Part shown: positions 1-8,296 of the stretch, in pieces
Position numbering within the stretch: position 1 is the stretch's first letter
Layout: every line of letters begins with the position of its first letter
Source of the DNA: GCA-2733415 sp965178635
GTDB lineage: Bacteria > Bacteroidota > Bacteroidia > Flavobacteriales > Flavobacteriaceae
Reading direction: 5' to 3'
Assembly (NCBI GenBank): GCA_965178635.1
Contig: CBCXVT010000005.1
Location: forward strand, 41,696-105,695
DNA length: 64,000 nucleotides
Made by a program: the position numbers and the translations under genes
The notes under the pieces: generated by a model
Database searches by the model: none
What the model saw: only the letters and a program-made list of their open reading frames with translations
What the model was told of the DNA's origin: nothing

Positions 1-2610
1 CATTTAACTTATGAAGGAGCAAAAAAACGTTACGGTGAAATTACAGAAGAAATAAAAGAACGTCTCGATTTTGAATTAGAAGTAATTGAAAAAACTGGGT
101 ATCCAGGTTATTTCTTAATTGTAGAAGATTTTATTCGCGAAGCCAGAAAGATGGATGTGTCAGTTGGTCCCGGACGTGGATCTGCTGCTGGTTCTGTAGT
201 TGCTTTTTGTCTTTGGATTACAAATTTAGATCCGATTAAATACGATTTACTTTTTGAGCGTTTCTTAAATCCAGAGCGTGTAAGTATGCCAGATATCGAT
301 ATCGATTTTGATGATGAAGGTCGTGGTCGTGTTATGCAATATGTAATTGATAAGTATGGCTCAAATCAAGTGGCTCAAATTATTACTTACGGTACAATGG
401 CCGCGAAATCATCTATTAGAGACACTGCACGAGTATTGGATTTACCATTATTTGAAGCTGATAAAATTGCTAAACTAATACCAAATACGAAGCTCGCTAA
501 AATTTTCGGAAAATCTGAAAAAGAACTCCGCGATAAATTCCGTTCAGAGGAAGTTGATAGTATAAATGAGTTATTAAACTTATCTGAAGGGGATAATTTA
601 GAAGCTGAAACTATTAATCAAGCGCGAGTATTAGAAGGTTCTGTGCGTAATACAGGAATTCATGCGTGCGGTGTTATTATAACACCAGATGATATTACAA
701 AGTTCGTGCCTGTTGCATTAGCAAAGGATTCGGAAATGTATTGTACGCAATTTGATAACTCTGTTGTTGAGAATGCAGGATTATTAAAAATGGATTTCTT
801 GGGGTTAAAAACATTAACCTTAATTAAAGATACTGTAAAACTAGTCAAACTAAAACATGGTATTCAACTTGACCCTGAATCTTTCGATTTAGAAGATGTA
901 AAAACATATGAGCTTTTTCAGCGTGGAGAAACGGTAGGGATATTTCAATATGAATCGCCTGGAATGCAGAAATACATGAAGGAATTGAAACCTACAGTAT
1001 TTGCCGATTTAATTGCAATGAATGCCTTGTATCGTCCTGGGCCAATTGAATATATTCCGAGTTTTATTGATAGGAAACACGGTGTTGAAGAAATTGTATA
1101 TGATTTAGAAGCTAGTAAGGAGTATCTTGAAGAAACCTATGGAATTACGGTATATCAAGAGCAAGTAATGCTACTATCACAAAAATTAGCCGATTTTACC
1201 AAAGGTGAAGCCGATGTATTGCGTAAAGCAATGGGTAAAAAACAAATTGCTGTACTGGCTAAAATGAAACCGAAATTCATAAAACAAGCTGGAGCAAAAG
1301 GGCATGATGAAGCTGTTTTAGAGAAAATATGGACTGACTGGGAGGCATTTGCATCTTACGCATTTAATAAATCGCATTCTACATGTTATGCTTGGATTGC
1401 TTATCAAACAGCCTATTTAAAAGCGCATTATCCTGCGGAATATATGGCTGCGGTTTTGTCTAATAACATGAATGATATTAAGCAAGTCACGTTTTTTATG
1501 GATGAATGTAAACGCATGGGACTTGAAGTTCTTGGGCCATGTGTGAACGAATCTTATTATAAATTTACAGTAAATCATAACAACGCCGTTCGCTTCGGAA
1601 TGGGTGCCGTGAAAGGTGTTGGTAGTGGAGCAGTTGCTACTATTGTTGCGCATAGAGAAGAGGACGGAAAATATAAATCCGTATTTGATTTAGCAAAACG
1701 AATTGATTTACGAGCAGCAAATAAGAAAGCATTTGAAAACTTAGCCTTAGCTGGTGGGTTTGATACGTTTGAAGGCACACATAGAGCCCAGTATTTATAT
1801 GATGCTGGTGATGGACAAATGTTTATTGAAAAAGTATTAAAATACGCTGCTAAATATCAAGAAAGTCAAAATTCATCTCAAGTAAGTTTATTTGGAGAAG
1901 CTTCTGATGTTCAAATTCCAGAACCGGTTGTACCACCTTGTGATGATTGGGGGACCATGCAGAAGTTATCTCAAGAACGCGATGTGGTAGGAGTTTTTAT
2001 ATCCGGGCATCCGTTAGATGATTTTCAAAATGAAATAAAATACTTCTGTAATTCTGAGTTATCACATTTAAAAGATTTAGAACCCCTGGTAAATAGAGAG
2101 GTGTCTTTTGCTGGTATAGTAACATCCGTAGAACACCGTGTATCTAAAAATGGAAAAGGTTGGGCAACATTTATTATAGAAGATTATAGTGAAGCGTATG
2201 AGTTCAGAATTTTTGGTGAGGAGTATTTAAAGCAACGTCATTTCTTAATTGTGAATTCGTTTGTGTATGTAAAAATATTTGTAAAGCCAGGATGGGTGAA
2301 TAAGGAAACAGGTAAACGAGCAGAGCCTAGAATCCAATTTAATAGTTTTGAGTTGTTACAAGATGTGATGACAAAGCATTCTAAAAAAATGACAATTCAA
2401 TTAAAAATAGATGATTTGTCTACTGAAAAAATAACAAACTTAAAAGAAACAGTTGATGCGCATGCTGGTGAAAAACAACTAAGTTTCATTATTTATGAAT
2501 TGAATGACAAGTTAAAACTGAGCATGTTGAGCAGAACTCAGAAAGTTGGTATAACCAATGAGTTCCTGAAAGCATTAGAGGAACAACAAATAAACTATAA
2601 GTTAAATTAA
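1..2610 (+). CDS. dnaE: DNA polymerase III alpha subunit, 5' end outside window
   Basis: Catalytic subunit of the replicative polymerase. The reading frame is open from base 1 (HLTYEGAKKRYGEI...), so the N-terminal PHP domain and start codon lie upstream of the window; 869 codons and the stop are present. The palm motif PDIDIDF at 289-309 supplies two of the metal-binding aspartates, preceded by the glycine/serine-rich GPGRGSAAGS motif. The stretch GIHACGVIIT and the PGP(I)EYIP motif are typical of the family. Near the C terminus comes an OB-fold (about 2100-2290, VSFAGIVTSVEHR) after a VSLFGE segment resembling a clamp-binding motif. The next gene, trxA, has its own promoter. Identification is secure; only the truncation by the window limits it. 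Confidence 0.97.
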   Translation, partial: HLTYEGAKKRYGEITEEIKERLDFELEVIEKTGYPGYFLIVEDFIREARKMDVSVGPGRGSAAGSVVAFCLWITNLDPIKYDLLFERFLNPERVSMPDIDIDFDDEGRGRVMQYVIDKYGSNQVAQIITYGTMAAKSSIRDTARVLDLPLFEADKIAKLIPNTKLAKIFGKSEKELRDKFRSEEVDSINELLNLSEGDNLEAETINQARVLEGSVRNTGIHACGVIITPDDITKFVPVALAKDSEMYCTQFDNSVVENAGLLKMDFLGLKTLTLIKDTVKLVKLKHGIQLDPESFDLEDVKTYELFQRGETVGIFQYESPGMQKYMKELKPTVFADLIAMNALYRPGPIEYIPSFIDRKHGVEEIVYDLEASKEYLEETYGITVYQEQVMLLSQKLADFTKGEADVLRKAMGKKQIAVLAKMKPKFIKQAGAKGHDEAVLEKIWTDWEAFASYAFNKSHSTCYAWIAYQTAYLKAHYPAEYMAAVLSNNMNDIKQVTFFMDECKRMGLEVLGPCVNESYYKFTVNHNNAVRFGMGAVKGVGSGAVATIVAHREEDGKYKSVFDLAKRIDLRAANKKAFENLALAGGFDTFEGTHRAQYLYDAGDGQMFIEKVLKYAAKYQESQNSSQVSLFGEASDVQIPEPVVPPCDDWGTMQKLSQERDVVGVFISGHPLDDFQNEIKYFCNSELSHLKDLEPLVNREVSFAGIVTSVEHRVSKNGKGWATFIIEDYSEAYEFRIFGEEYLKQRHFLIVNSFVYVKIFVKPGWVNKETGKRAEPRIQFNSFELLQDVMTKHSKKMTIQLKIDDLSTEKITNLKETVDAHAGEKQLSFIIYELNDKLKLSMLSRTQKVGITNEFLKALEEQQINYKLN

Positions 2611-2670
2611 CAAAAATGAGACTTCTATTAATAATATTGATGTCAGTATAAATAAATCCGATGAATGAGA

Positions 2671-2704
2671 TTGTAAGGTTTCGTGAAATATTTGACTACA
2701 TTTG
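2671..2704 (+). promoter_or_regulatory. Probable trxA promoter
   Basis: A TACATTTG box at 2697-2704 matches the Bacteroidota -7 consensus TAnnTTTG, and a TTG at 2671-2673 lies 23 nt upstream, at the long end of the accepted spacing. The box is 32 nt before the trxA start codon. The -7 element is convincing; the -33 element is weak. Confidence 0.6.
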
Positions 2705-2736
2705 TGCAATAGATTACTAATTAAAAATTAAATAAA

Positions 2737-3054
2737 ATGGCATTAGAAATAACAGACGCAACATTTGAGGAAGTAGTATTAAATTCAGACAAACCAGTAT
2801 TGGTAGATTTCTGGGCAGCTTGGTGTGGACCATGTAGAATGGTTGGGCCAGTTATTGATGAAGTAAGTAATGAATACGAAGGAAAAGCCGTTGTAGGAAA
2901 AGTAGATGTTGATGCGAATCAAGAATTTGCAGCTAAATACGGTGTAAGAAATATTCCAACAGTATTATTATTTCACAAAGGAGAAATGATTAGTAGGCAA
3001 GTAGGAGTATCTCCTAAAAATGCTTACACAGATGCAATTGATGCAGCTTTGTAA
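2737..3054 (+). CDS. trxA: Thioredoxin
   Basis: Small cytoplasmic thiol-disulfide oxidoreductase that reduces protein disulfides with electrons from thioredoxin reductase. The 105-residue length is that of classical thioredoxin 1. The active site WCGPC is at about residues 29-33 (WAAWCGPCRM), and the cis-proline motif NIPTVLLF follows at about residues 72-79. No signal peptide is seen, so it is cytoplasmic. It stands alone: promoter box upstream and a strong intrinsic terminator downstream. Reductase gene is not in the window. Confidence 0.97.
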   Translation: MALEITDATFEEVVLNSDKPVLVDFWAAWCGPCRMVGPVIDEVSNEYEGKAVVGKVDVDANQEFAAKYGVRNIPTVLLFHKGEMISRQVGVSPKNAYTDAIDAAL

Positions 3055-3080
3055 TTAGAGCTTTATAATTAATAATAAAA

Positions 3081-3110
3081 AAGGTTTGGCGTCTCGCCAA
3101 ACCTTTTTTA
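3081..3110 (+). terminator. Intrinsic terminator after trxA
   Basis: A perfect 11-bp stem (3081-3091 with 3095-3105) with a 3-nt loop is followed by a T-tract. It lies 26 nt after the trxA stop and separates trxA from the DUF58 gene. Confidence 0.9.
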
Positions 3111-3157
3111 TTTTAGTAAACTAGCTTTTGAACATAAGGCTTTGCAGATAACTTTAT

Positions 3158-4087
3158 ATGGCAATAAAAAGAGAACTTAATCAATCTAAAGTTTATTTTA
3201 ATTTACAATTATTAGCCTCACAAATTGTAGAGGGGATGATAACTGGAATTCATAAAAGTCCGTTTCATGGATTTTCATCTGAATTTGCTGAGCATAAAGT
3301 GTATAATAACGGGGAAAGTACAAAACATATTGATTGGAAGTTATTTGCCAAAACCGATAAACTTTTTACAAAGCGTTATGAAGAAGAAACGAATTTGCGT
3401 TGCCATTTAATACTTGACAATTCGGCATCAATGCACTATCCTAAGGTTGATAAATTTTCAGTTTCTAATTTGAATAAAATTGGGTTTTCGGTGTTAGCAA
3501 GTGCTGTACTCATGCAATTACTGAAAAAACAACGCGATGCTGTGGGGTTAAGTGTCTATGGTACTAACTATGATTTTTATACTCCAGAGAAAGGAAGTGA
3601 ACGTCATTTTAATTTACTGTTACACCAATTAGAAAGTGTTTTAAACTCTTCTCCAGAACGATCAGATACAAATACAGTAAAATATTTGCATGAAATTGCT
3701 GAAAAACTGCATAAAAGATCGTTGATTTGTTTTTTTACTGATATGTTTCAGTATCAAGCACAAACAGAAGAGCTTTTTGAAGCGTTACAGCATTTAAAAT
3801 ACAATAAACATGAAGTTGTATTGTTTCATACATTAGATTATAAAACTGAAGTAGATTTTGATTTTGATAATGTACCTAAAAGCTTTGTAGATGTTGAAAC
3901 AGGAGATAAAGTTGATCTTTATGCTGAAAACATAAAAGAATCATATAAAAACAGAGCAGAACGTTACATTTCAGATGTTAAATTGGAATGTGCTAAATAC
4001 AATATAAAGTACGTGCCAGTTTCTGTTTCTGAAAACTTTGAAAGAATAATAAATACCTATCTAGTTGAGAGGCAAAAGCTTGGGTAA
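3158..4087 (+). CDS. DUF58 domain protein (vWA-like)
   Basis: A 309-residue protein of the DUF58 family, which carries a von Willebrand factor A-like fold and in Bacteroidota is usually found beside MoxR ATPases and Bat (aerotolerance) proteins. The family signature is seen as YNNGESTKHIDWKLFAKTDKLFTKRYEEE at about residues 49-78, followed by a MIDAS-like DNSASM motif near residue 90. No signal peptide or membrane segment is visible. Unusually, no MoxR or Bat gene sits beside it here: trxA with a terminator is upstream and tRNA-Asp downstream, so it is probably a solitary member. Exact role unknown. Confidence 0.85.
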   Translation: MAIKRELNQSKVYFNLQLLASQIVEGMITGIHKSPFHGFSSEFAEHKVYNNGESTKHIDWKLFAKTDKLFTKRYEEETNLRCHLILDNSASMHYPKVDKFSVSNLNKIGFSVLASAVLMQLLKKQRDAVGLSVYGTNYDFYTPEKGSERHFNLLLHQLESVLNSSPERSDTNTVKYLHEIAEKLHKRSLICFFTDMFQYQAQTEELFEALQHLKYNKHEVVLFHTLDYKTEVDFDFDNVPKSFVDVETGDKVDLYAENIKESYKNRAERYISDVKLECAKYNIKYVPVSVSENFERIINTYLVERQKLG

Positions 4088-4125
4088 AGTAAGGTTAAAT
4101 TAATTCAAAAAAAGCGATAATTTTC

Positions 4126-4156
4126 TTTGTGGGTATTGAAATCTGTTCTATATTTG
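4126..4156 (+). promoter_or_regulatory. tRNA-Asp promoter, copy A
   Basis: TTTG at 4126-4129, a 19-nt spacer, then TATATTTG at 4149-4156: an exact match to the Bacteroidota consensus TTTG-N19-TAnnTTTG. The mature tRNA starts 18 nt downstream of the -7 box. Confidence 0.88.
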
Positions 4157-4174
4157 CACTCGCTATATGCAAAC

Positions 4175-4248
4175 GGTCTGGTAGTTCAGCTGGTTAGAAT
4201 ACATGCCTGTCACGCATGGGGTCGCGGGTTCGAATCCCGTCCAGACCG
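4175..4248 (+). tRNA. tRNA-Asp (anticodon GTC), copy A
   Basis: A 74-nt cloverleaf. Acceptor stem GGTCTGG (4175-4181) pairs with CCAGACC (4241-4247), with G4248 as discriminator, the base expected for aspartate. The anticodon stem CATGC/GCATG (4202-4206/4214-4218) closes the loop CTGTCAC with anticodon GTC at 4209-4211. The T-arm has GGTTCGAATCC. The 3' CCA is not encoded and must be added after transcription. Confidence 0.97.
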
Positions 4249-4262
4249 CAAAATAGCAAAGA

Positions 4263-4288
4263 AAGCTCTAAGAAATTAGAGCTTTTTT
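4263..4288 (+). terminator. Terminator hairpin after tRNA-Asp, copy A
   Basis: A 9-bp stem (4263-4271 with 4276-4284) with a GAAA tetraloop, running into six T residues (4283-4288). It lies 14 nt after the tRNA. Confidence 0.85.
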
Positions 4289-4311
4289 CTGCGCCAAACG
4301 TTAGTTGTGTT

Positions 4312-4405
4312 GTTTTGACAAATGTTGTGTTTGTCAAAGGTTTAGTAGTAAACCGATGGAAAGCTTCCCAAAATTCCTTTAGAGGATCATCGGGATGCTT
4401 TTTTT
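4312..4405 (+). ncRNA. Candidate structured RNA downstream of tRNA-Asp, copy A
   Basis: Three consecutive hairpins follow the tRNA terminator: (1) TTTGACAAA 4314-4322 with TTTGTCAAA 4330-4338; (2) GGTTTA 4339-4344 with TAAACC 4349-4354; (3) AAAGCTTCCC 4360-4369 with GGGATGCTTT 4392-4401 (one mismatch), ending in a seven-T tract at 4399-4405. This layout is that of a small RNA with its own terminator. No TAnnTTTG promoter is seen between the tRNA and this element, so it would depend on read-through of the first terminator, or it may be a backup terminator. Identity is an inference; I recognise no known RNA family. Confidence 0.35.
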
Positions 4406-4480
4406 ATTTCCAATAAACTCAATTCTTAATTACTTAACTTTTGTAGAATATCTTTTAATTCAAAAAAAGCGATAATTTTC

Positions 4481-4511
4481 TTTGTGGGTATTGAAATCTG
4501 TTCTATATTTG
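4481..4511 (+). promoter_or_regulatory. tRNA-Asp promoter, copy B
   Basis: TTTG at 4481-4484, 19-nt spacer and TATATTTG at 4504-4511, identical to copy A. Each tRNA gene can therefore be transcribed on its own. Confidence 0.88.
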
Positions 4512-4529
4512 CACTCGCTATATGCAAAC

Positions 4530-4603
4530 GGTCTGGTAGTTCAGCTGGTTAGAATACATGCCTGTCACGCATGGGGTCGCGGGTTCGAATCCCGTCCAGA
4601 CCG
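4530..4603 (+). tRNA. tRNA-Asp (anticodon GTC), copy B
   Basis: Sequence identical to the copy at 4175-4248, with acceptor stem 4530-4536/4596-4602, discriminator G4603 and anticodon GTC. CCA is not encoded. A second gene copy may raise tRNA-Asp dosage. Confidence 0.97.
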
Positions 4604-4617
4604 CAAAATAGCAAAGA

Positions 4618-4643
4618 AAGCTCTAAGAAATTAGAGCTTTTTT
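4618..4643 (+). terminator. Terminator hairpin after tRNA-Asp, copy B
   Basis: Same 9-bp stem, GAAA loop and T-tract as in copy A. Confidence 0.85.
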
Positions 4644-4666
4644 CTGCGCCAAACGTTAGTTGTGTT

Positions 4667-4760
4667 GTTTTGACAAATGTTGTGTTTGTCAAAGGTTTAG
4701 TAGTAAACCGATGGAAAGCTTCCCAAAATTCCTTTAGAGGATCATCGGGATGCTTTTTTT
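4667..4760 (+). ncRNA. Candidate structured RNA downstream of tRNA-Asp, copy B
   Basis: Identical to the three-hairpin element of copy A, ending in the T-tract at 4754-4760. Because it ends only 25 bp from the stop of the convergent TonB receptor gene, its last hairpin may also stop minus-strand transcription, although the T-tract is oriented for the plus strand. Confidence 0.35.
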
Positions 4761-4785
4761 GTTTCCAATAGTTTTATTGTAATTC

Positions 4786-7326
4786 TTACCAAAAAATTCG
4801 TAACATTAAATTAGGCGATAACTCTGTCCCTCTAATGTCATTTATGTTAAGATTTTCAGAATTGCTATTTGAAAACCTAATGTCTCTATTAATGATGTTT
4901 AATCTATTGTATAAGTTCAATATTGAAGCTCCAATTCTGTATTTAACTCTTCTGTTTTTATGTGGTCTAAAATCATAAATAGCAGAAAAATCTAATCTAT
5001 GGTAAGGACTTAGATTTTTATTATTTAAACTTGTATATGAGTATGAAGTGCTATTGTCTGAGTTTGTTGTAGAGTTGATTTTCGTGTAAGGTTTTCCATT
5101 ATGCCATAACCAACCTAGTGTAAATTCAAATTTTTTCCATTTGTAAAAATGTGACCATTTAATTGTATGGTCAATATTGATATTGCTCGGAAAGGGTTCG
5201 CTATTATTTAATTCAGGAAATCTGTATTTGGCGCTGTTAAACGAATATGATAGCCAGGTGTTGTAGTTTTTTAATTGTTTTTTTAAAAATAAATCTACCC
5301 CTTGAATACTTGAACCTCCAATGTGATAATTATTAGTGCTTTGGTTGTTGAAGTCAAAGTTTGATAAATTGATATTGTTCGTTTTTTTAAAATACGCTTC
5401 AAAATCTACAATCCATTTATTTTTTGTGAAATTGACACCAACGGTATATTGGTAACTTGTTAGAACTGGAAATTCATCTGTGTTTGATAAAGCCCAAACA
5501 TTATTCTCTAATGTTAAGTTATTAAGGACAGACTCTTGAATTTGATTAACGTATTGGCTCTTGTATTCAAGTGATGCATTAATACTAAACTCTGGAATAA
5601 CAAATTTTTGAAGAATAACTCTTGGTTCAATATAGAAATCATTTGAACTACTATACTTGTTTGCGCGTAACCCTAATGTGTATAGGTAGTCTTTTGGTTT
5701 ATTTATTTGATATTCGGTATAAATACTATTAGCTGTTACATTATCATCTCTTTTAGTCTGGCTAGATGTCTGTATTTGGTTATTTGTTACAAAAGAGTAT
5801 TTGAAATTCTTATTAGAAAACTGATACCCGAAGTTTAGTTGTTTGAACTCTGAAATATCATAAGTCAAATTCATATTAAGGCCAAAATCTTTGATGTAGT
5901 TTTCTTTTGAGTCGTTTGTGCTTCCTAAGTTAGATTGGTCACTAAAGTTGTATGTGAGGTTGTATTCTGAAATATAGCTATCAATCTGATGGCTCAAATT
6001 TTTTGACCATTTTTTTTCCCAAACAATGTTTGATCCGTTGTTTTTAGTTTTTAATTCATCAGTGTAAAGGTTGTTATTGTTTGAGCTAAATGCTGAAAAA
6101 TTCAAATAATCTTCTGTATATAAATGATTTATTTTAATAATGTTTTTAGGAGATATTTTCCATGCAGCATTAATAGTATAGTCATAAAACCAAAAAATAT
6201 TTTTCGTCTTACCGAAGTCTAAGTTGTTGTTGTAAATTTTAGTGTTTTGGAATATGCGTGACGCATAGTTTTTATATGTAAATGTTTCTAAGGCATCAGC
6301 GTAAGAGCGTCTTCCGGAAACTAAAACAGATAATTCATCATTTATAAGTGGAATATCTAAAAAAGCATCAGAATGAAGCATGTTAAATCCGGCACCACCA
6401 CTAATTTTATTGGTTGGTTTATAATTGCTAGTTATGTCAATAACACTAGAAATTCGCTCACCATACCTTGGATTTGTACCTTTACTAATGAAATTTACTT
6501 TGTCAATAATATATGGGTTAAATGCAGATATTGCGCCAAACATATGCGAGTTTCCATATGTTTTTATGTTATTCCATAAAATCAAGTTCTGGTCAGATTT
6601 TCCGCCACGCACATGAATGCTGTTGACAGTTTCATTCAAATTTGTAACTCCAGGAATTTGATGAATACTTTCTAAAATGTCCGGTTCAATTAAACCAGGT
6701 AATATTTTCGATTTTTTTGGTGCTATTGTGGTTTGTTTGATGTTTTTTGAAATACCACTAGTTAAATACTCATCAATAATAATTTGATCTAAAGCCTCTA
6801 ATTTCTCAATAAGATTAACTGTGACACAGTTAGGGAAAACGTGTTTTGAGGCTTCTAACTGAGTGTTTTTTACGCCAAATGAAGAGATGTGTATGATTGC
6901 ATTGAGTGGTATTGCGTCAATTTTAAAGGCCCCATTTTTATCGCTAAAATACGTGTTGTTGTTTATTTGAATAATAGCATTTGCAAGAGTTTTATTGTTG
7001 CATTGCAATTGTCCGCATATAGTGATTAAATCATTGTTTTTAAAAGATGAGATGACGATGTTCTTAGGAGATAGCTGTTCAAATTTTAAATTAGTTTGTG
7101 ATGATAATGTCAGTAGTAATGATTCTAGTGGAATCATTTCATCTAAAATGATAGACACTTTTTTTGAATCGATTAAATTGTCTGTGTATGAAAAATTGGT
7201 GTTGTAAAATGTAGCTACTTTGGGTAAAACTAGACGTAGTTCAGTTTGTTCAAATACGTTGAGTTTTTGAGCTAATGTTGAGTTTAAAAATAATAAAGCG
7301 AAACACCAAAATAGGAATTGCTTCAT
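4786..7326 (-). CDS. TonB-dependent outer-membrane receptor with STN signalling domain
   Basis: An 846-residue outer-membrane receptor of the FecA-like type. Order of parts: signal peptide (about 1-19, ending TLAQ); STN (secretin/TonB N-terminal) domain, about 20-95, which in this class talks to the FecR anti-sigma factor; a carboxypeptidase-regulatory-like beta-sandwich (about 100-170); plug domain (about 205-310, with SIHVRGGKSDQNLILWNN); then the beta-barrel, ending in an aromatic residue (MLRIFW) as outer-membrane barrels do. It follows fecR and the ECF sigma gene with 12- and 55-bp gaps, so it should be part of that transcription unit and its regulated target. The substrate (siderophore, glycan, other) cannot be told from sequence. 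Confidence 0.9.
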   Translation of the reverse strand: MKQFLFWCFALLFLNSTLAQKLNVFEQTELRLVLPKVATFYNTNFSYTDNLIDSKKVSIILDEMIPLESLLLTLSSQTNLKFEQLSPKNIVISSFKNNDLITICGQLQCNNKTLANAIIQINNNTYFSDKNGAFKIDAIPLNAIIHISSFGVKNTQLEASKHVFPNCVTVNLIEKLEALDQIIIDEYLTSGISKNIKQTTIAPKKSKILPGLIEPDILESIHQIPGVTNLNETVNSIHVRGGKSDQNLILWNNIKTYGNSHMFGAISAFNPYIIDKVNFISKGTNPRYGERISSVIDITSNYKPTNKISGGAGFNMLHSDAFLDIPLINDELSVLVSGRRSYADALETFTYKNYASRIFQNTKIYNNNLDFGKTKNIFWFYDYTINAAWKISPKNIIKINHLYTEDYLNFSAFSSNNNNLYTDELKTKNNGSNIVWEKKWSKNLSHQIDSYISEYNLTYNFSDQSNLGSTNDSKENYIKDFGLNMNLTYDISEFKQLNFGYQFSNKNFKYSFVTNNQIQTSSQTKRDDNVTANSIYTEYQINKPKDYLYTLGLRANKYSSSNDFYIEPRVILQKFVIPEFSINASLEYKSQYVNQIQESVLNNLTLENNVWALSNTDEFPVLTSYQYTVGVNFTKNKWIVDFEAYFKKTNNINLSNFDFNNQSTNNYHIGGSSIQGVDLFLKKQLKNYNTWLSYSFNSAKYRFPELNNSEPFPSNINIDHTIKWSHFYKWKKFEFTLGWLWHNGKPYTKINSTTNSDNSTSYSYTSLNNKNLSPYHRLDFSAIYDFRPHKNRRVKYRIGASILNLYNRLNIINRDIRFSNSNSENLNINDIRGTELSPNLMLRIFW

Positions 7327-7338
7327 AATGAATTGTGT

Positions 7339-8241
7339 CTAATCGTCTAAAATTACACGATTTCCTTGAATCGTATAGCTCAAATTTACTGACTTTAAAA
7401 CAGATTCAAGTGCAATATGCTGATTATTATTAGGAAATACTCCAGTGAAAAGAACGGAGTCGTCAAAGTTGGTGTAGTTAAATTTTAAATCATAATGCTT
7501 CTCTAAAGCTGTAAACACATGTTTGATTGGTGTACTTTTAAAACTCGATTGCTGATCTAACCACAATGGGCTTTCGGTTTTATAAGTGAGATTTAATGCA
7601 GTTTGATTTTTAACATGTTGATACCCTAGTGTTGGTGTTAAAATGTGTTTGCTGGAATCATGATGGTCAGTTACTCTTACTTTACCTTCATAACACGCAA
7701 CGTTAAAATAGCCGTCTGTAGCATTAACGTTAAATTCAGTTCCTAAAACACTAACGTTCCCTAGTTTGGTTTCTACGGTAAATTGGTTTCCTTTCTCAAC
7801 ATCAAAAAAAGCTTCACCATTTAAAGTTACTATTCTGTTTTCGTTCCAATTATGTTTGTTGTAGCTAATTGTTGACTTTGAATTTAATATAACTTCAGAA
7901 CCATCTGGTAGATTAAAAGAGGTGTGTTCACCATAACCACTCGAATATGTTGTTTCGCTAAAGAAATTAAAGTAAGTAAATGCACCTATTAATAAAATTA
8001 ATGATGCAGCAATGTTAAAGTAACGCCACCTATTTGGTGAATTGCTATTAACAGTACGTTTTTCTTTCAGCTGTTTGAAAGCAGAATTTAAATTATAAGA
8101 AGGAGCTTGAAGTTTATCTGTTTCTTCAATAATTTTCACGTATAATGAATAATCTTCAGAAGCTTTAAAATCATTTAATTCAGCTTCTGTAAGTTGATTA
8201 TTTAACCATTTTGATAAAAATATGTCGTCTCTTTCAGTCAT
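7339..8241 (-). CDS. FecR-family anti-sigma factor with DUF4974 domain
   Basis: A 300-residue inner-membrane regulator. An N-terminal cytoplasmic part (about 1-75) should bind the ECF sigma factor; one transmembrane helix lies at about 76-95 (FNIAASLILLIGAFTYF); the periplasmic FecR domain follows (SFNLPDGSEVILNSKSTISY, about 105-210); and a C-terminal DUF4974 domain (about 232-300, PIKHVFTALEKHYDLKF), whose fold resembles STN, is well placed to contact the receptor. Known FecR proteins relay ligand binding by the receptor to the sigma factor. Gene order sigma - fecR - receptor is the classical one for Bacteroidota. Confidence 0.9.
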   Translation of the reverse strand: MTERDDIFLSKWLNNQLTEAELNDFKASEDYSLYVKIIEETDKLQAPSYNLNSAFKQLKEKRTVNSNSPNRWRYFNIAASLILLIGAFTYFNFFSETTYSSGYGEHTSFNLPDGSEVILNSKSTISYNKHNWNENRIVTLNGEAFFDVEKGNQFTVETKLGNVSVLGTEFNVNATDGYFNVACYEGKVRVTDHHDSSKHILTPTLGYQHVKNQTALNLTYKTESPLWLDQQSSFKSTPIKHVFTALEKHYDLKFNYTNFDDSVLFTGVFPNNNQHIALESVLKSVNLSYTIQGNRVILDD

Positions 8242-8296
8242 TTTAAAAATCTCGTTACCAGTAGTATAACGTTGTTTAAATAAAATACCCCACCTA

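Larger units (their letters stand above)
4100..4415. repeat. Tandem direct repeat, copy A (tRNA-Asp unit)
   Basis: First of two 316-bp direct repeats with a period of 355 bp. By eye the copies differ at a single base (4406 A versus 4761 G). Each unit holds a complete promoter, tRNA-Asp, a terminator hairpin and a hairpin-rich tail. Only 39 bp of unique DNA (4416-4454) separate the copies. The near identity points to a recent duplication or ongoing gene conversion. Confidence 0.95.
4455..4770. repeat. Tandem direct repeat, copy B (tRNA-Asp unit)
   Basis: Second copy of the 316-bp unit (offset 355 bp from copy A). It carries the same promoter, tRNA-Asp, terminator and hairpin tail, with one substitution just after the final T-tract. 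Fifteen bases further begins the 3' end of the minus-strand TonB receptor gene. Confidence 0.95.

Noticed and set aside
4216..4416. 66-residue reading frames beginning inside each tRNA-Asp (MGSRVRIPSRP...)
   Set aside because: The start lies in the T-arm of the tRNA; GSRVRIPSRP is a well-known false translation of tRNA. The rest covers terminator and hairpins.
4100..4770. Attachment-site duplication flanking an integrated island
   Set aside because: Only 39 bp lie between the copies and no integrase is present in the window; simple tandem duplication explains it better.
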